NCBI GenBank assembly: GCA_003134655.1
Contig: PLBY01000135.1
Coordinates: forward strand, 1 to 58,842
Source of the DNA: Acidobacteriaceae bacterium
GTDB lineage: Bacteria > Acidobacteriota > Terriglobia > Terriglobales > Acidobacteriaceae
Length of the DNA: 58,842 bases
Direction of reading: 5' to 3'
Of the stretch, positions 7,480 through 17,789 are shown piece by piece (the stretch's first letter is position 1; the number at the start of each line of letters is the position of its first letter). The translations under genes and the position numbers were made by a program. Below the pieces are notes generated by a model. It saw only the letters and a list, made by a program, of their open reading frames with translations, was not told the DNA's origin and did not search any database.

Positions 7480-9840
7480 CTATTCGCTGCGCAGGATAGC
7501 GGTGATGTCGAGTCTGGCAATACGGCGAGTAGCGGACCATATACTCGCCGATGCCACCAGAGCGAAAAGCAACACCAAGCCCGTGGATATTCCCAGGCCA
7601 ATCGGCTTCGCCCCGTCCATCAGGCTTTCGAGAAAGCGCCCGGTCAGCTGCGCGCCGACGATTCCGGGGATGGCTCCAGCCATGACCATTAGCAAGCCGT
7701 GCCGCAATAACGTGCCTCGTAGTTGGACCGGGGTCCTGCCCAGTGCCATGCGTACGCCCATTTCTTGCGTTCTCTGGACGACCGCATAAGAAACGATGCC
7801 GTAAATGCCAATCACCGCCAGCAGCAGGGTGAATGCGGCAAGAGTCCAAATGGCGGTCCGGTAGAATTTCGGATTTGCGAAGACTTCATCGAGCCGCTGC
7901 TCCATGGTCTTCACGCCGAATACGGGAACTTGAGGATCCACGGACTGGATCGTGTCGCGGATCGCAGCGAGGTGATCTGCCGCCCGGCCGTCCACGCGCA
8001 CCACGAATGTGGAGAAAAAGCTGCCCGGAGTCTCCGACGGAATGAAGACCTCATTCCCTTTTGCAGTGGTGGGATCCGTCTCATACTCCATCCCCTGTAC
8101 AACGCCAACAATTTTCCACGGAGTGTCTCCCTCGCTCGTGAGCTGATGATTAAGCGCGTCGCGCGGCGCGCCAAATCCGGCCGCGAATTGCTCGTTGACA
8201 ACAGCCACCTTGGCGCCCGAGCGGACTTCGGCTTCGGTGAATTCCCGGCCGTACACAATTCGTCCGCCCATGGTCTGGAAATATCCCGACAGAATCGGGA
8301 CCAGAGTGGAATTGCGTTGAGCAGGACGACCATCCAGTCCGAACGGTCCGCCAACGAATGCTGAAGCGTAGAGCGGAAGGAATTCGGTGGCGCTGGCGGC
8401 GCGAACTCCAGGGAGGCGGCGGATCCGATCCAGTACCTCCTCAAAATACGGAAGCTGTCGCTTGTCCAGTTGGTGCGACGTGCCGTCCAGGGATACGCCC
8501 ACAGTCACGATTCCTTGCACGTCGTAGCCGCGGTCGATTCTCATCAAGTGGACGAACGCGCGTCCCAAACACACTGAAGCCGCAAGCAGAACCATCGTGA
8601 GCATGACCTGCGCGGCGACCAGACTTTGGCGAACCAGCCGCGAGCCGCGGGTCCTGCCTGAGCCCTGTGAACGGAAAGCGTGGACGCGGCCTGCATGCAG
8701 CGAAGGCAAGATGCCCAACGTCAACGCGGTCACTACCGATACCACGAGGGTGAACGCCAGCACCCGTTCATCCAGGATTGAATACGCCTGTGCGCCGAGT
8801 GGTGGAGGCTCGACCTTCTCCGCGAAAGACGTAATCCAGAATGCGATCAGCAATCCGACAAGAGTGGCAATGAGCGAAAGCAGCAAGCACTCAGTGAGCA
8901 ATTGCCGCGCCAGCCTGGCACGGCTTGCGCCCAGCGCCGAACGTATGGACAATTCGCCGGCGCGATCGGTCGTCCGGGCGATCAACAGATTCGCCACATT
9001 CGTGCACGCAATCAGCAGGACAAACACCACTGCGCCCATGAACATCAGTGAGGCGTTCTTCACAGGGCCGGCAAGTCCCTCCTGAAGCGACGTCAGGCTC
9101 GGGCGCAGGTCGGAACGTTCGTTTCCTCCCAGTCTCGGCGACCGGCGCTCCGCCTCCAGGGCAAACGCGGCACGCGCCTGCGACCAGGGGATGCCCGGTT
9201 TCAGCCGCGCGATGGTTCCCCAACCGTTGTTGCCCGGGCTGTACGCCGCCGGCTTCCAGAGAACGGCCTTGCCGGGATAATCGAATCCAGGCGGCGCGAC
9301 GCCCACAACAGTCAGCGGAATGCCGTCGATTCGAATCGTAGCCCCAAGGACTTTCGGATCGCCTGCAAAAAGCTGTTGCCAGAGCCCGTACCCGATCACA
9401 GCCATTGCGTTTCGTCCCGGCAATCCCCAACCCGTTCCGTCCACATCTTCATCCGCGGCGAATCCACTGCCGAGCACCGGCTGTGTGCCCAGCACCGAGA
9501 AGAAATTCCACGAGGTCTGGACGACGTGAGCGCGGGTCCCGACGCGCACTCCGCCAAGGTTCACATCGTTTTCCTCGAACAGCGCGGCATCGGCAAGATA
9601 CGCACTCTGCTGCCGCCAATCGTGAAACTGCTTCGCACTATCGTGAGGTGGAATGAACTGATGCAGCAACGCCAGGCGATCTGGCTGCTGAAATGGGAGG
9701 GAGCGCAACAGCAATGCGTTGACGACGCTAAAGACGCCCGTGTTCGCGCCGATGCCGATGGCGAGAGCGGCAATGGCAAATCCTGCGTGCCACGGACTTC
9801 TTGACCAAAGCCGAAGAGTGTACCTGAGATCCTGAAACAT
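7480..9840 (-). CDS. ADOP-type MacB/FtsX ABC-transporter permease
   Basis: 786 residues from the ATG at 9840. The N-terminus MFQDLRYTLRLWSRSPWHAGF and the first helix ALAIGIGANTGVFSVVNALLL are typical of the family; an upstream extension to 9897 is not. The central FtsX block reads TDRAGELSIRSALGASRARL, and the C-terminal block contains RTQEMGVRMALGRTPVQLRG and ends IARLDITAILRSE. It is a paralogue of the permease at 1837-4329. The two are diverged, with little identity outside the FtsX signatures, so they are not a recent duplication. No partner ATPase is nearby. Confidence 0.88.
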   Translation of the reverse strand: MFQDLRYTLRLWSRSPWHAGFAIAALAIGIGANTGVFSVVNALLLRSLPFQQPDRLALLHQFIPPHDSAKQFHDWRQQSAYLADAALFEENDVNLGGVRVGTRAHVVQTSWNFFSVLGTQPVLGSGFAADEDVDGTGWGLPGRNAMAVIGYGLWQQLFAGDPKVLGATIRIDGIPLTVVGVAPPGFDYPGKAVLWKPAAYSPGNNGWGTIARLKPGIPWSQARAAFALEAERRSPRLGGNERSDLRPSLTSLQEGLAGPVKNASLMFMGAVVFVLLIACTNVANLLIARTTDRAGELSIRSALGASRARLARQLLTECLLLSLIATLVGLLIAFWITSFAEKVEPPPLGAQAYSILDERVLAFTLVVSVVTALTLGILPSLHAGRVHAFRSQGSGRTRGSRLVRQSLVAAQVMLTMVLLAASVCLGRAFVHLMRIDRGYDVQGIVTVGVSLDGTSHQLDKRQLPYFEEVLDRIRRLPGVRAASATEFLPLYASAFVGGPFGLDGRPAQRNSTLVPILSGYFQTMGGRIVYGREFTEAEVRSGAKVAVVNEQFAAGFGAPRDALNHQLTSEGDTPWKIVGVVQGMEYETDPTTAKGNEVFIPSETPGSFFSTFVVRVDGRAADHLAAIRDTIQSVDPQVPVFGVKTMEQRLDEVFANPKFYRTAIWTLAAFTLLLAVIGIYGIVSYAVVQRTQEMGVRMALGRTPVQLRGTLLRHGLLMVMAGAIPGIVGAQLTGRFLESLMDGAKPIGLGISTGLVLLFALVASASIWSATRRIARLDITAILRSE

Positions 9841-10047
9841 TGGTCGCGAAACCTGATTCCGCGACAGCATTTTACGCCACCGCGCGTCGGTAAGCACCTT
9901 GCATGCAGCGGGGCTAATTCCCTTACGTCACCACGATATGGCTGCACCATTCGGGGTCGTACGAAGGTAGCTTACTAGAACGTAACCGCTCTTCCAGAAC
10001 GGGCATCTGCCAGCGCAGGGTCCATCTAGGCCTTCCTTACGGTTCCC

Positions 10048-11124
10048 TCAGTTCACCGGCGTGAGCAGGAATGCATGATTGTTACCGCCCTTGGTGCCAT
10101 AGCCCGTGATCTGGCCGACATTGTTGATGGAGTTCGCGTTGATCAGCACCCATCCGGATCCTGCAGGAATCAGCGAGTTCAGATCCTTCATGCCTCCGGT
10201 GGAGGTCCAGACCATCGCGTGCGCGGCGTTGTTCGACAGGTTGCCGTAGCCGACCACCACGCTGGAATCATTGATGCCGAATGCGATGCTGTAATTGCCA
10301 CCCGGAATCACACCCAGATCCTGGATCTTCCCTGCCGAGTTCCACGTGACAGCGTGCCAGTGTCCCTTCGTGCTGGTGCCGTCGGATTGGCCGGCGATGA
10401 CTCCCGCGGTATTGATCGCATTGGCCATGCTGGTCACACCGCCCGTGAGCGTGCCCAGATCCTTCATCGTGGAACCGTTGTGTTGAAAACCATGCGAGGT
10501 GAACGGCGGACCGTAGCCGAACACCGACTCGCCCACGACGTAGCCGTTGTCATTGATGGCCAGTCCGGCGGTAAAGATCGCCTTCGACAAAGCGCCAAGG
10601 TTCTTGATCTTTTTGCTGGTCCAACTGGTAGCGTTGACCACTCCGCTGCTGAGAAACGAATCGCCGGCGACTTCTCCGGCGGAGTTGATCTGGAATGCAG
10701 CGCTGGAAGAGCCTCCCCAGAGCGTGCCCAGATTCGTGATGGCTCCGCTCGAGGACCACTGCACCGCGTTGAAATTCGTCGCGATCTGGCCTTTGACGTT
10801 GGAGTAGCCCACCACGGTGCCGGAATCATTCACGCCGATCGCGCCGCTGACGGTCGCTCCGGAAAGCGTACCCAGATCCTTCATCCCACCACTCGCGGTC
10901 CAGGAGAATGCATGCTGGCCCGAAACCAGTCCGGTGCAAGGATAGCCTTCCGGGTTCTTGGTGTCGGAACAGCCGACCACCTCGCCGAGATTGTTGACGA
11001 AGAACCCGCTGCTTTCGTTGTCGCCCTTGAGCACGCCGATGTCGGTGATGGTGTACGTCTGAGCGCTTGCCCAAGTTGTTGCCAAGACGATCGAGAGCAA
11101 TGCTACCGCTAACCTGCTTGTCAT
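10048..11124 (-). CDS. Secreted HAF-repeat protein
   Basis: 358 residues from the ATG at 11124, which has GGGGG 6 nt upstream. A signal peptide (MTSRLAVALLSIVLATTWASA, cut before QTYTI) precedes about seven copies of the 'HAF' extracellular repeat. Each copy has a core like HAFxW, then GxxxDLGTLxGG, then AxxINxxGxVVGxS. The first is TITDIGVLKGDNESSG and the last HAFLLTPVN. The repeats probably fold as a beta-propeller; function is unknown. The ORF is open upstream to 11340, but that part lacks family similarity and precedes the signal peptide. The gene is divergent from the S53 protease; the 293 bp between them (11125-11417) must hold both promoters. Confidence 0.87.
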   Translation of the reverse strand: MTSRLAVALLSIVLATTWASAQTYTITDIGVLKGDNESSGFFVNNLGEVVGCSDTKNPEGYPCTGLVSGQHAFSWTASGGMKDLGTLSGATVSGAIGVNDSGTVVGYSNVKGQIATNFNAVQWSSSGAITNLGTLWGGSSSAAFQINSAGEVAGDSFLSSGVVNATSWTSKKIKNLGALSKAIFTAGLAINDNGYVVGESVFGYGPPFTSHGFQHNGSTMKDLGTLTGGVTSMANAINTAGVIAGQSDGTSTKGHWHAVTWNSAGKIQDLGVIPGGNYSIAFGINDSSVVVGYGNLSNNAAHAMVWTSTGGMKDLNSLIPAGSGWVLINANSINNVGQITGYGTKGGNNHAFLLTPVN

Positions 11125-11417
11125 GAAGACCCCCAATTTTGGTTGATGTCGTATCAGTATGCCATGAAGAAAGCCGCGCAAAGACTCACTAGTACAAGCA
11201 GAAGTGCAAGCAGATCGGGTACGGCTGTGATCCGGAGCACGGTGAGGTCTGCCCGCCGCTTCGAAGTCACCTGAAATGCGTTGAAATCGGCCAAGAGTTG
11301 ATGTAGGGTGTGAAGTCCACACAGGCCATGGGCCTGCCAAAGAGACGAGTCGGCCCCTTCCTTCCTCCGCCGACCGGTCTTCCGTGGATGCCGTCTATTT
11401 TCGACCACAGGTGCGCC

Positions 11418-14400
11418 ATGCAAGCGATCCCAGAGTCGCGTCCCAGTTTTCCATCTTTCGCAATCTATTCAGTTCTTACCGCAGTCCTGTTCCTTGCGCC
11501 GATGCTCTGCGTCTCGCTGCGCGCGCAAGAAGCGGCGCAATCCGTAAGTGATACTCAGCGCGCTTTAATCACACAAGCGGTGGATGAGGCGCGCCTCACG
11601 ACGCTGAAGGGCAATACGCACCCGCTGGCACGGCCAGAGTTCGATTTGGGCACGGCTCCCGCAAGTCTGCCAATGCAGCGCATGCTGCTGGTGCTGAAGC
11701 GCGCCCCCGAACAGGAGACCGCGCTCCGCACGCTGCTCGACAATCAGCAGGACAAGTCGTCCCCGAGCTACCACCAGTGGCTCACGCCGGAGCAGTACGG
11801 CCAGCAGTTCGGCCCCACCGCCACCGACCTGCAGACGATCACCGCATGGCTGCAGTCGCACGGATTCCAGGTAGGGTCGACCAAAGGACGAACCGCGCTG
11901 GAGTTCTCCGGCACGGCGGGTCAGGTGCAGGAAGCGTTTCACACGACGATGCACAACTACCTTGTCAAAGGCGAGCAGCACTGGGCCAACGCCAGCGACC
12001 CGCAGATTCCCACCGCGCTGACGGGAGCGGTGGCGGGGATTGATTCCCTGCATGACTTCCGGAAGAAAGCGATGAACACCTATGTCGACAAGTATTCCGA
12101 GATCACAAAGCAGATGACCGGAACGAATCCGCAGTTCAGCTACAACTGTCAGGGTTATCAATGCTACGGAGTGTCTCCCTACGACTTTGCAACCATCTAC
12201 GACGTGTTGCCGCTCTGGAACAGTGGGATCAACGGGACGGGACAAACCATTGCAATCGTCGGGCGAACCAACATCAATCCGCTGGACGCGACCGATTTCT
12301 GGGCGCTCTTCGGTCTTACGGTTCCTGCAAACAAGCTGAACATCATCCTGAACGGCGTTGATCCTGGGATCAATGGGGACGAACCCGAAGCCGACATTGA
12401 CGTGCAGTGGTCGGGCGCGGTTGCACCCCAAGCGACCATCGATTTCGTAACGTCGGCATCGACCGAGACCACGGATGGAGTAGACCTCTCCGCGGTCTAT
12501 ATCGTCGACAACAATTTGGCGCCGGTGATGAGCGAGAGTTATGGCCAGTGCGAGTTGGGCCTTGGCACCGCCGGAAACCAGTTCTATTCGGCTCTCTGGG
12601 AGCAGGCGGCGGCGCAAGGCATCAGCGTCTTCGTGTCGTCAGGCGACAACGGCTCTGCCGGTTGCGATTACCCTGGCGGACCGGCGCAGTACGGACTGAA
12701 TGTGAACGGGCTGGCGTCCACCCCTTTCAACGCAGCCGTGGGTGGGACGGACTTCAACGAATACAACACCTGGTCGACTTACTGGAATTCGACGAACAAC
12801 TCCACAACCCAGGCATCGGCCAAGGGGTACATTCCCGAAACCACGTGGAACGACACCTGCACCAACGGCATCTGGATCACGCTGGGCTGGGGCTCAACCG
12901 CCGAGCAGGTCTGCAACGGGAGTCTCGGCGACCCCCTCTCGGAAGGCGGCAGCGGCGGACCGAGCAACTGCGTGGTGAACAGTCAGACCGTGGGGAGTTG
13001 CACGCAGGGCTATGCGAAGCCCTCCTGGCAAAGCGGCGCGGGAGTGCCTAACGATCATGTTCGTGACCTTCCCGACATCTCGCTGTTTGCCAGCAACGGT
13101 TTCATGGGTAGTTCGTACCTCATTTGCCAGCAGGGCCAGACCGGAGTTTGCGACTTGAACAACCTTCTAGGCTACGGTGGCACTTCAGTGGCCTCACCAG
13201 CCTTCGCCGGAATCATGTCGCTGGTCAATCAGAAAACTGGCACGCCGCAGGGCGTTCCCGGCTTCGCTCTATATAAACTGGTCACCAAGCAGGCGAATGC
13301 GTTTCACGATGTTCCGTCCGGATCGACCATCGCGACGATCTGCTACAACGGCAGTCCTAACTGCACCGTTTCCGTACCAGGCGATTACTACGGAGTCCTT
13401 TCCGGTTACAGCACTGGCGCCGGTTACGATTTGGCCACTGGTCTCGGCTCGGTCGACGCCAACAACCTGGTGACCAACTGGACAAAGGCAACGTTTACCG
13501 CCACGATCACCGCTCTGCAGTTGAACTCCGGCAATGCGGTCAACGTGAAGCACGGGACTGCGGTCCCGGTAAGTATCGGCGTGACCTCGGCCTCGGCGAC
13601 GGGCCAAGCTTCCCTGCTCGTCAGCACCGGCGTTGGAACCACCACCGGACACGCCATCGACACCTTCACTCTCAGCAGCGGTTCTACACCGGGTGCAACG
13701 ACGAGCATGCTCCCAGGAGGAACCTACAGCGTCATCGCACACTATGCGGGTGACGGGAACTATGGTGGCAGCTATTCCAGTCCAGTCAGCGTCACAGTCA
13801 GCAAGGAGAACAGCCAGCCCCAGACCTTTCTGGTCACGTTCGACAGCAGCGGAAATGTGGTGAACCCTGACGCGACGACGGCACAATACGGGTCCCCGTA
13901 CGTATTGCGGGTGAACGCGGAAAATTCTTTGGGGCAGGTCTGCAAACCAGTTGGTGCCGGCGCCACCGCTTGCCCATCGGGCAGCGTCGCGCTGACAAAT
14001 AACGGGACCACGCTCGATGCCGGGATCTACACCCTCAACAGTTACGGATACACCGAGGATGTAACGGTTCAACTGCCCGTTGGAATGAATTCGATAAAGG
14101 CAGCATATGCGGGAGACAATAGCTTCAATGCGAGTTCGGCAACATCGGCGATCACGATCACACAGGCAAGCACCTATTTCTCGGCGCTGAGCGGGCCGCA
14201 AAATGTATCCGTGGGTACGGACTATCAATACACTGCAGCGCTGTCGACATCGAGCTCAGGTGCAGCGCCGACCGGAACGATCAATCTGTACGACAACGGA
14301 ACAAAATTGGCAGGGACGACAATATATTACAGCGGTCCTGGTTCGGGGACACAGTTTGCGTACTTAAACGTCACTGTGTTCGTAACTTTCACGACGCCTG

Positions 14401-15569
14401 GTACCCATAACCTTACGGCATCCTATACCGGCGACGTCAATTATGTCGCTCCCACGACCTCTCCGTCGCTGGCAGTATCGTCGACCTACAATCCGACGAT
14501 AACGGCGACTGCGAGCGCACAAAGCGTGCCACCGGGATCAAGCGTAACCGTGACTGCCCTTGTCGACGCGAACGTGAAGAGTCCTGCCCCGACGGGCACA
14601 GTGACATTTAGCGGCTCACCGACTTCTGTTGGGACGCCCACGCTCACCACGGTAACCGACGCCAACGGCAACGCCGCGCTGCAGGCGACTCTGACATTTA
14701 CCGTGAGTTCGACTGAGTACCTGCAGGTTCAATACTCCGGAGATGCGAATTATTCCTCCGGACCGATATCGTTCGTCACGATCAACGTACCGGATTTCTC
14801 CCTCCCCTATGTAGATCCGGTCTCAATGACGCAAGGGCAGTCACAGCCGGTCACGGTCAGCGTGAATACATACTCTGGATTCAACGGCATAGTCAGCTTC
14901 TCTTGCTCAGGGTTGCCTGCGGAAACAACATGCAGCTTCCAGCCAGCACAGGTTACGGGGCAAGGCTCGACCACAATGACGATCGCCACCACACCGGTAG
15001 GACAGCTGCGGCGGCGTGCTTCGGGAGAACGCAGAGGAGTTGGTTGGTTGGCACTCGGAGTGCTCCCTCTCCCCGGCATCTTCGTGATCGTCATACCGGG
15101 ACGGCGACGGCAAGGTATCTTGCCGGCCCTGATGATGATTGGGCTATTCCTGAGTCTCACGAGCTGCGGCGGCGGTGGCGGAGGTGGAGGAGGGAAGATC
15201 GTTAACAACCCCGTTCCCGCAATCACATCATTATTGCCAACACAGCAGGCGGCGGGATCTACTTCTCAAACGCTCGTGATTTACGGGTCAGGATTCGTCA
15301 GCTCTTCGGCTCTGACCTATAACGGCATCACCCATCCGACCACATTCATCAGCTCATCCGAAGTGGAGCTTATTCTCTCGTCGAACGATCTTGCCGCTCT
15401 TGGCAGCTTCCCGGTGGTAGTGACGAACCCTACACCCGGCGGAGGCGCATCTGCCCCAATGAATTTCAGCGTTGTGACGGGTACACCAACCGGCACTTTC
15501 AATATTACGGTGACCGCAACCAGTGGCACATTGACGCATAGCACTACGTTTGCCCTGCAGGTGCAGTAG
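11418..15569 (+). CDS. Pro-kumamolisin S53 protease with Ig-like repeats and C-terminal membrane/IPT region
   Basis: 1383 residues from the ATG at 11418, with AGG at 11409-11411. A signal peptide (FAIYSVLTAVLFLAPMLCVSLRAQ) is followed by the S53 activation domain (SSPSYHQWLTPEQYGQQFGP and FHTTMHNY). The sedolisin catalytic region comes next: EPEADIDVQW carries the Glu/Asp pair, GYGGTSVASPAFAG carries the nucleophilic Ser, and GAGYDLATGLGSVD is the calcium-site region. Four or five Ig-like beta repeats follow (GxYxVxAxYAGDxNY type). After them come a basic stretch, two hydrophobic segments, an internal lipobox-like LFLSLTSC (Cys1250) with a nine-Gly run, and an IPT/TIG-like domain ending in TATSGTLTHSTTFALQVQ. 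It should act outside the cell on proteins at acid pH. Confidence 0.9.
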   Translation: MQAIPESRPSFPSFAIYSVLTAVLFLAPMLCVSLRAQEAAQSVSDTQRALITQAVDEARLTTLKGNTHPLARPEFDLGTAPASLPMQRMLLVLKRAPEQETALRTLLDNQQDKSSPSYHQWLTPEQYGQQFGPTATDLQTITAWLQSHGFQVGSTKGRTALEFSGTAGQVQEAFHTTMHNYLVKGEQHWANASDPQIPTALTGAVAGIDSLHDFRKKAMNTYVDKYSEITKQMTGTNPQFSYNCQGYQCYGVSPYDFATIYDVLPLWNSGINGTGQTIAIVGRTNINPLDATDFWALFGLTVPANKLNIILNGVDPGINGDEPEADIDVQWSGAVAPQATIDFVTSASTETTDGVDLSAVYIVDNNLAPVMSESYGQCELGLGTAGNQFYSALWEQAAAQGISVFVSSGDNGSAGCDYPGGPAQYGLNVNGLASTPFNAAVGGTDFNEYNTWSTYWNSTNNSTTQASAKGYIPETTWNDTCTNGIWITLGWGSTAEQVCNGSLGDPLSEGGSGGPSNCVVNSQTVGSCTQGYAKPSWQSGAGVPNDHVRDLPDISLFASNGFMGSSYLICQQGQTGVCDLNNLLGYGGTSVASPAFAGIMSLVNQKTGTPQGVPGFALYKLVTKQANAFHDVPSGSTIATICYNGSPNCTVSVPGDYYGVLSGYSTGAGYDLATGLGSVDANNLVTNWTKATFTATITALQLNSGNAVNVKHGTAVPVSIGVTSASATGQASLLVSTGVGTTTGHAIDTFTLSSGSTPGATTSMLPGGTYSVIAHYAGDGNYGGSYSSPVSVTVSKENSQPQTFLVTFDSSGNVVNPDATTAQYGSPYVLRVNAENSLGQVCKPVGAGATACPSGSVALTNNGTTLDAGIYTLNSYGYTEDVTVQLPVGMNSIKAAYAGDNSFNASSATSAITITQASTYFSALSGPQNVSVGTDYQYTAALSTSSSGAAPTGTINLYDNGTKLAGTTIYYSGPGSGTQFAYLNVTVFVTFTTPGTHNLTASYTGDVNYVAPTTSPSLAVSSTYNPTITATASAQSVPPGSSVTVTALVDANVKSPAPTGTVTFSGSPTSVGTPTLTTVTDANGNAALQATLTFTVSSTEYLQVQYSGDANYSSGPISFVTINVPDFSLPYVDPVSMTQGQSQPVTVSVNTYSGFNGIVSFSCSGLPAETTCSFQPAQVTGQGSTTMTIATTPVGQLRRRASGERRGVGWLALGVLPLPGIFVIVIPGRRRQGILPALMMIGLFLSLTSCGGGGGGGGGKIVNNPVPAITSLLPTQQAAGSTSQTLVIYGSGFVSSSALTYNGITHPTTFISSSEVELILSSNDLAALGSFPVVVTNPTPGGGASAPMNFSVVTGTPTGTFNITVTATSGTLTHSTTFALQVQ

Positions 15570-15731
15570 CTCGTGCCAACCGCGCAACCTTATTCGCCGT
15601 CCGCATGGATGGAGCGTTGAGTGCGGGCGTTCGCACACGATTGCGATTTCTCGCTGCGAAGAGGAATCCCGAATGGGTTGGAATTCGGGTCGGCTACAAT
15701 CTCGTACGGACCTATTCTCGTGAAGAAAAGC

Positions 15732-16736
15732 ATGAAACTCTCTGCCATCGCTTCTGCTCTCGACGTGCGTCTCGAAAACGGTTCCCCTGACACCGAAATC
15801 ACCGGGCTCAACAGAATTGAACACGCTGGGCCCGGAGAACTCACATTTGTCTCGAATCCCAAGTACTCCGCGGCGGCGCGGACTACGCGGGCCTCTGCCG
15901 TCATCGTTGGGGAGGACTTCCCTGCTATTTCTGCGGCGATGTTGCGGGCGAAGGATCCTTATCTGACGTTTGCGCGGGCGCTTGAGCTGTTTCACCAGCC
16001 GGTGCGGTATGCGGCTGGAGTGCATCCCACCGCAGTCGTCGATGCCAGCGCGCGCATCGGAGCAAATGCGCACATCGGGCCATATGTCGTGATCGGCCAA
16101 GACGTTGAGATCGGGACGAACGCAGTACTGCTGGCGCATGTGGTCATCTATCGCGGGGTGAAGATCGGAGATCACTTTTTCGCGCATGCGCATTCAGTGG
16201 TGCGCGAGAACTGCCGCGTCGGCAACAATGTGCTTCTGCAGAATGGCGTCGTGATTGGGGCGGATGGGTTTGGGTTTGCGAAGACGGCGGAGGGTCGCTG
16301 GCACAAGATCCCGCAGCCCGCGCCGGTGGTGATCGAAGACGACGTGGAAGTGCAGGCGAATTCGTGCATCGATCGCGCCAGCGTGGGGGAAACCCGTATC
16401 GGACGCGGAGTGAAGGTCGACAACCTGGTACAGGTGGGACACGGATCACGCGTGGGCGAAGACGCGCTGCTGTGCGCACAGGTTGGGCTGGCGGGCTCTT
16501 CGGAGATTGGGAATCGCGTGATTCTTACGGGTCAGGTCGGCGTAGTGGGTCACTGCAAGGTGGGGGACGACGCGATTGTGACGCCGCAGAGCGGGGTGGC
16601 AGGCGATATTGCTGCTGGCGCGCTGGTCAGCGGTGCTCCTGCCGTGGATCACAAACTGTGGCTGAAGTATTCGGCAATCTTGCCTCGATTGCCGGAGATT
16701 GCTCGGGCGGTGCGGTCTAAGGCTCGGAAGGAATAA
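15732..16736 (+). CDS. lpxD: UDP-3-O-(3-hydroxyacyl)glucosamine N-acyltransferase
   Basis: 334 residues from the ATG at 15732 (MKLSAIASALDVRLENG); the upstream frame, open from 15621, does not match the family. LpxD adds the second acyl chain in lipid A synthesis. The N-terminal uridine-binding domain (TFVSNPKY) precedes a left-handed beta-helix of hexapeptide repeats. The conserved block GVVIGADGFGFA...KIPQ is present. VDNLVQVGHGS contains the His expected to be the catalytic base. It is isolated from other lpx genes and convergent with the amber-interrupted gene that follows. Confidence 0.93.
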   Translation: MKLSAIASALDVRLENGSPDTEITGLNRIEHAGPGELTFVSNPKYSAAARTTRASAVIVGEDFPAISAAMLRAKDPYLTFARALELFHQPVRYAAGVHPTAVVDASARIGANAHIGPYVVIGQDVEIGTNAVLLAHVVIYRGVKIGDHFFAHAHSVVRENCRVGNNVLLQNGVVIGADGFGFAKTAEGRWHKIPQPAPVVIEDDVEVQANSCIDRASVGETRIGRGVKVDNLVQVGHGSRVGEDALLCAQVGLAGSSEIGNRVILTGQVGVVGHCKVGDDAIVTPQSGVAGDIAAGALVSGAPAVDHKLWLKYSAILPRLPEIARAVRSKARKE

Positions 16737-16753
16737 TTCTTAAGGACCCGTTA

Positions 16754-17743
16754 CTACTGCTGTTCCGGATCGGACTGGTCTGCGCCACCCGAATTGGTTT
16801 TTCTGACTGCGCGGAACTCGAAAGGTTGGAGTCGCGATCCATCGGGCTTGGAGAAATATCCGGTCATGGCTTGGCAGACGTCGGAAAACTTTCCTTTGAA
16901 AATGCCGGTCACCTGATCTTCGGGATAGCGCTCTTCGATCACGAAATTCCCCAGAGAATCGCCAGTGCCCTTCAGCCAGAGTGTTGTACCGATCCGCTCA
17001 TACTGTTCGGTCCCGGACAGCGTGGTGTTTATACCCGTCAGCTGAAGCTTAACGCGCGTATTGGTTCCCACAGTACCCGCGAAATCTCGTTTGAGATTAA
17101 GGCATGCGATCCCGGGATCGGGCGTAGCACCGATGATCACAATTTCATTGTTCCTCAGCACGACTCGGAAGGAAAGCTTCGGACTCCCCGCCGACGGGCG
17201 AAGACCAGACGCTCCGAACACCTGGAAGAGGAATTCCTTTTGATCCGGGGAAACGGGAAATAAATCCCAATACTCGGTGGTGTCGCTTCGGTCGAAACGG
17301 AGATCGAACACGCCGGGACTGCCCGAGAACGGCACAAATCCGGAGGGCGTTAACTCCATGGGCGCCTCGACGTCGCCGTCAACATTCTTGACACGAACCA
17401 GTCCACTGGTCGCGGCCATCACTGTGGAAACGCCGCTGGCTAGCTTTGCCCGGAATTGAAGCGCCAGCACATAGGGGCGATCAGGGTAGAACTCTGGATT
17501 CCGCACGTGAATGTCGTCGCGGCTCCTGGAAACCATGTCCGGCGAGTTCGCAGGTCCCCAAGCCACGGCAATCAGCGAAATCTCAATGCCTCCATTGGTC
17601 TTCCACTGAACGGGCGAGGGGAATTCCAGCTTCTTTTCCAGAACTCTTGGTTCGTCTGCGCACTACGCTCGGCCGGCTAAAGGAGCGCACAGAAGAATTG
17701 CACAAAGTACCTCTGGCCACCGCTGCTGGAACAGATTCCGCAT
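16754..17743 (-). pseudogene. Secreted hypothetical protein interrupted by an in-frame TAG after its signal peptide
   Basis: Reading from the ATG at 17743 gives a classic signal peptide, MRNLFQQRWPEVLCAILLC, ending APLAGRA. Then comes TAG (17663-17665) and, in the same frame, CADEPRVLEKKLEFPSPVQWK running straight into a 270-residue protein that ends at 16754. The downstream part alone (GTG at 17566) would lack secretion and start in mid-domain. The stop sits exactly at the expected signal-peptidase site and could come from one CAG-to-TAG change. The mature protein is beta-rich (YVLALQFRAKLASG, FDLRFDRSDTTEYWDLFPV) and unfamiliar. It is last in the minus-strand run, 46 bp after plsC. Real decay, suppression and sequencing error are all possible. 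Confidence 0.7.
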
Positions 17744-17789
17744 ACTCTGCATTGTAGCGCTGAGAACAAGCGACTCATGCTCCGTAAGC

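Noticed and set aside
1837..9840. Possible toxin-export or macrolide efflux locus from the two MacB-like proteins
   Set aside because: No ATPase, membrane-fusion or outer-membrane partner is present, and orphan permeases are routine in Acidobacteriota.
11565..12617. 350-codon minus-strand open frame inside the S53 protease
   Set aside because: Antisense shadow of a clear protease domain.
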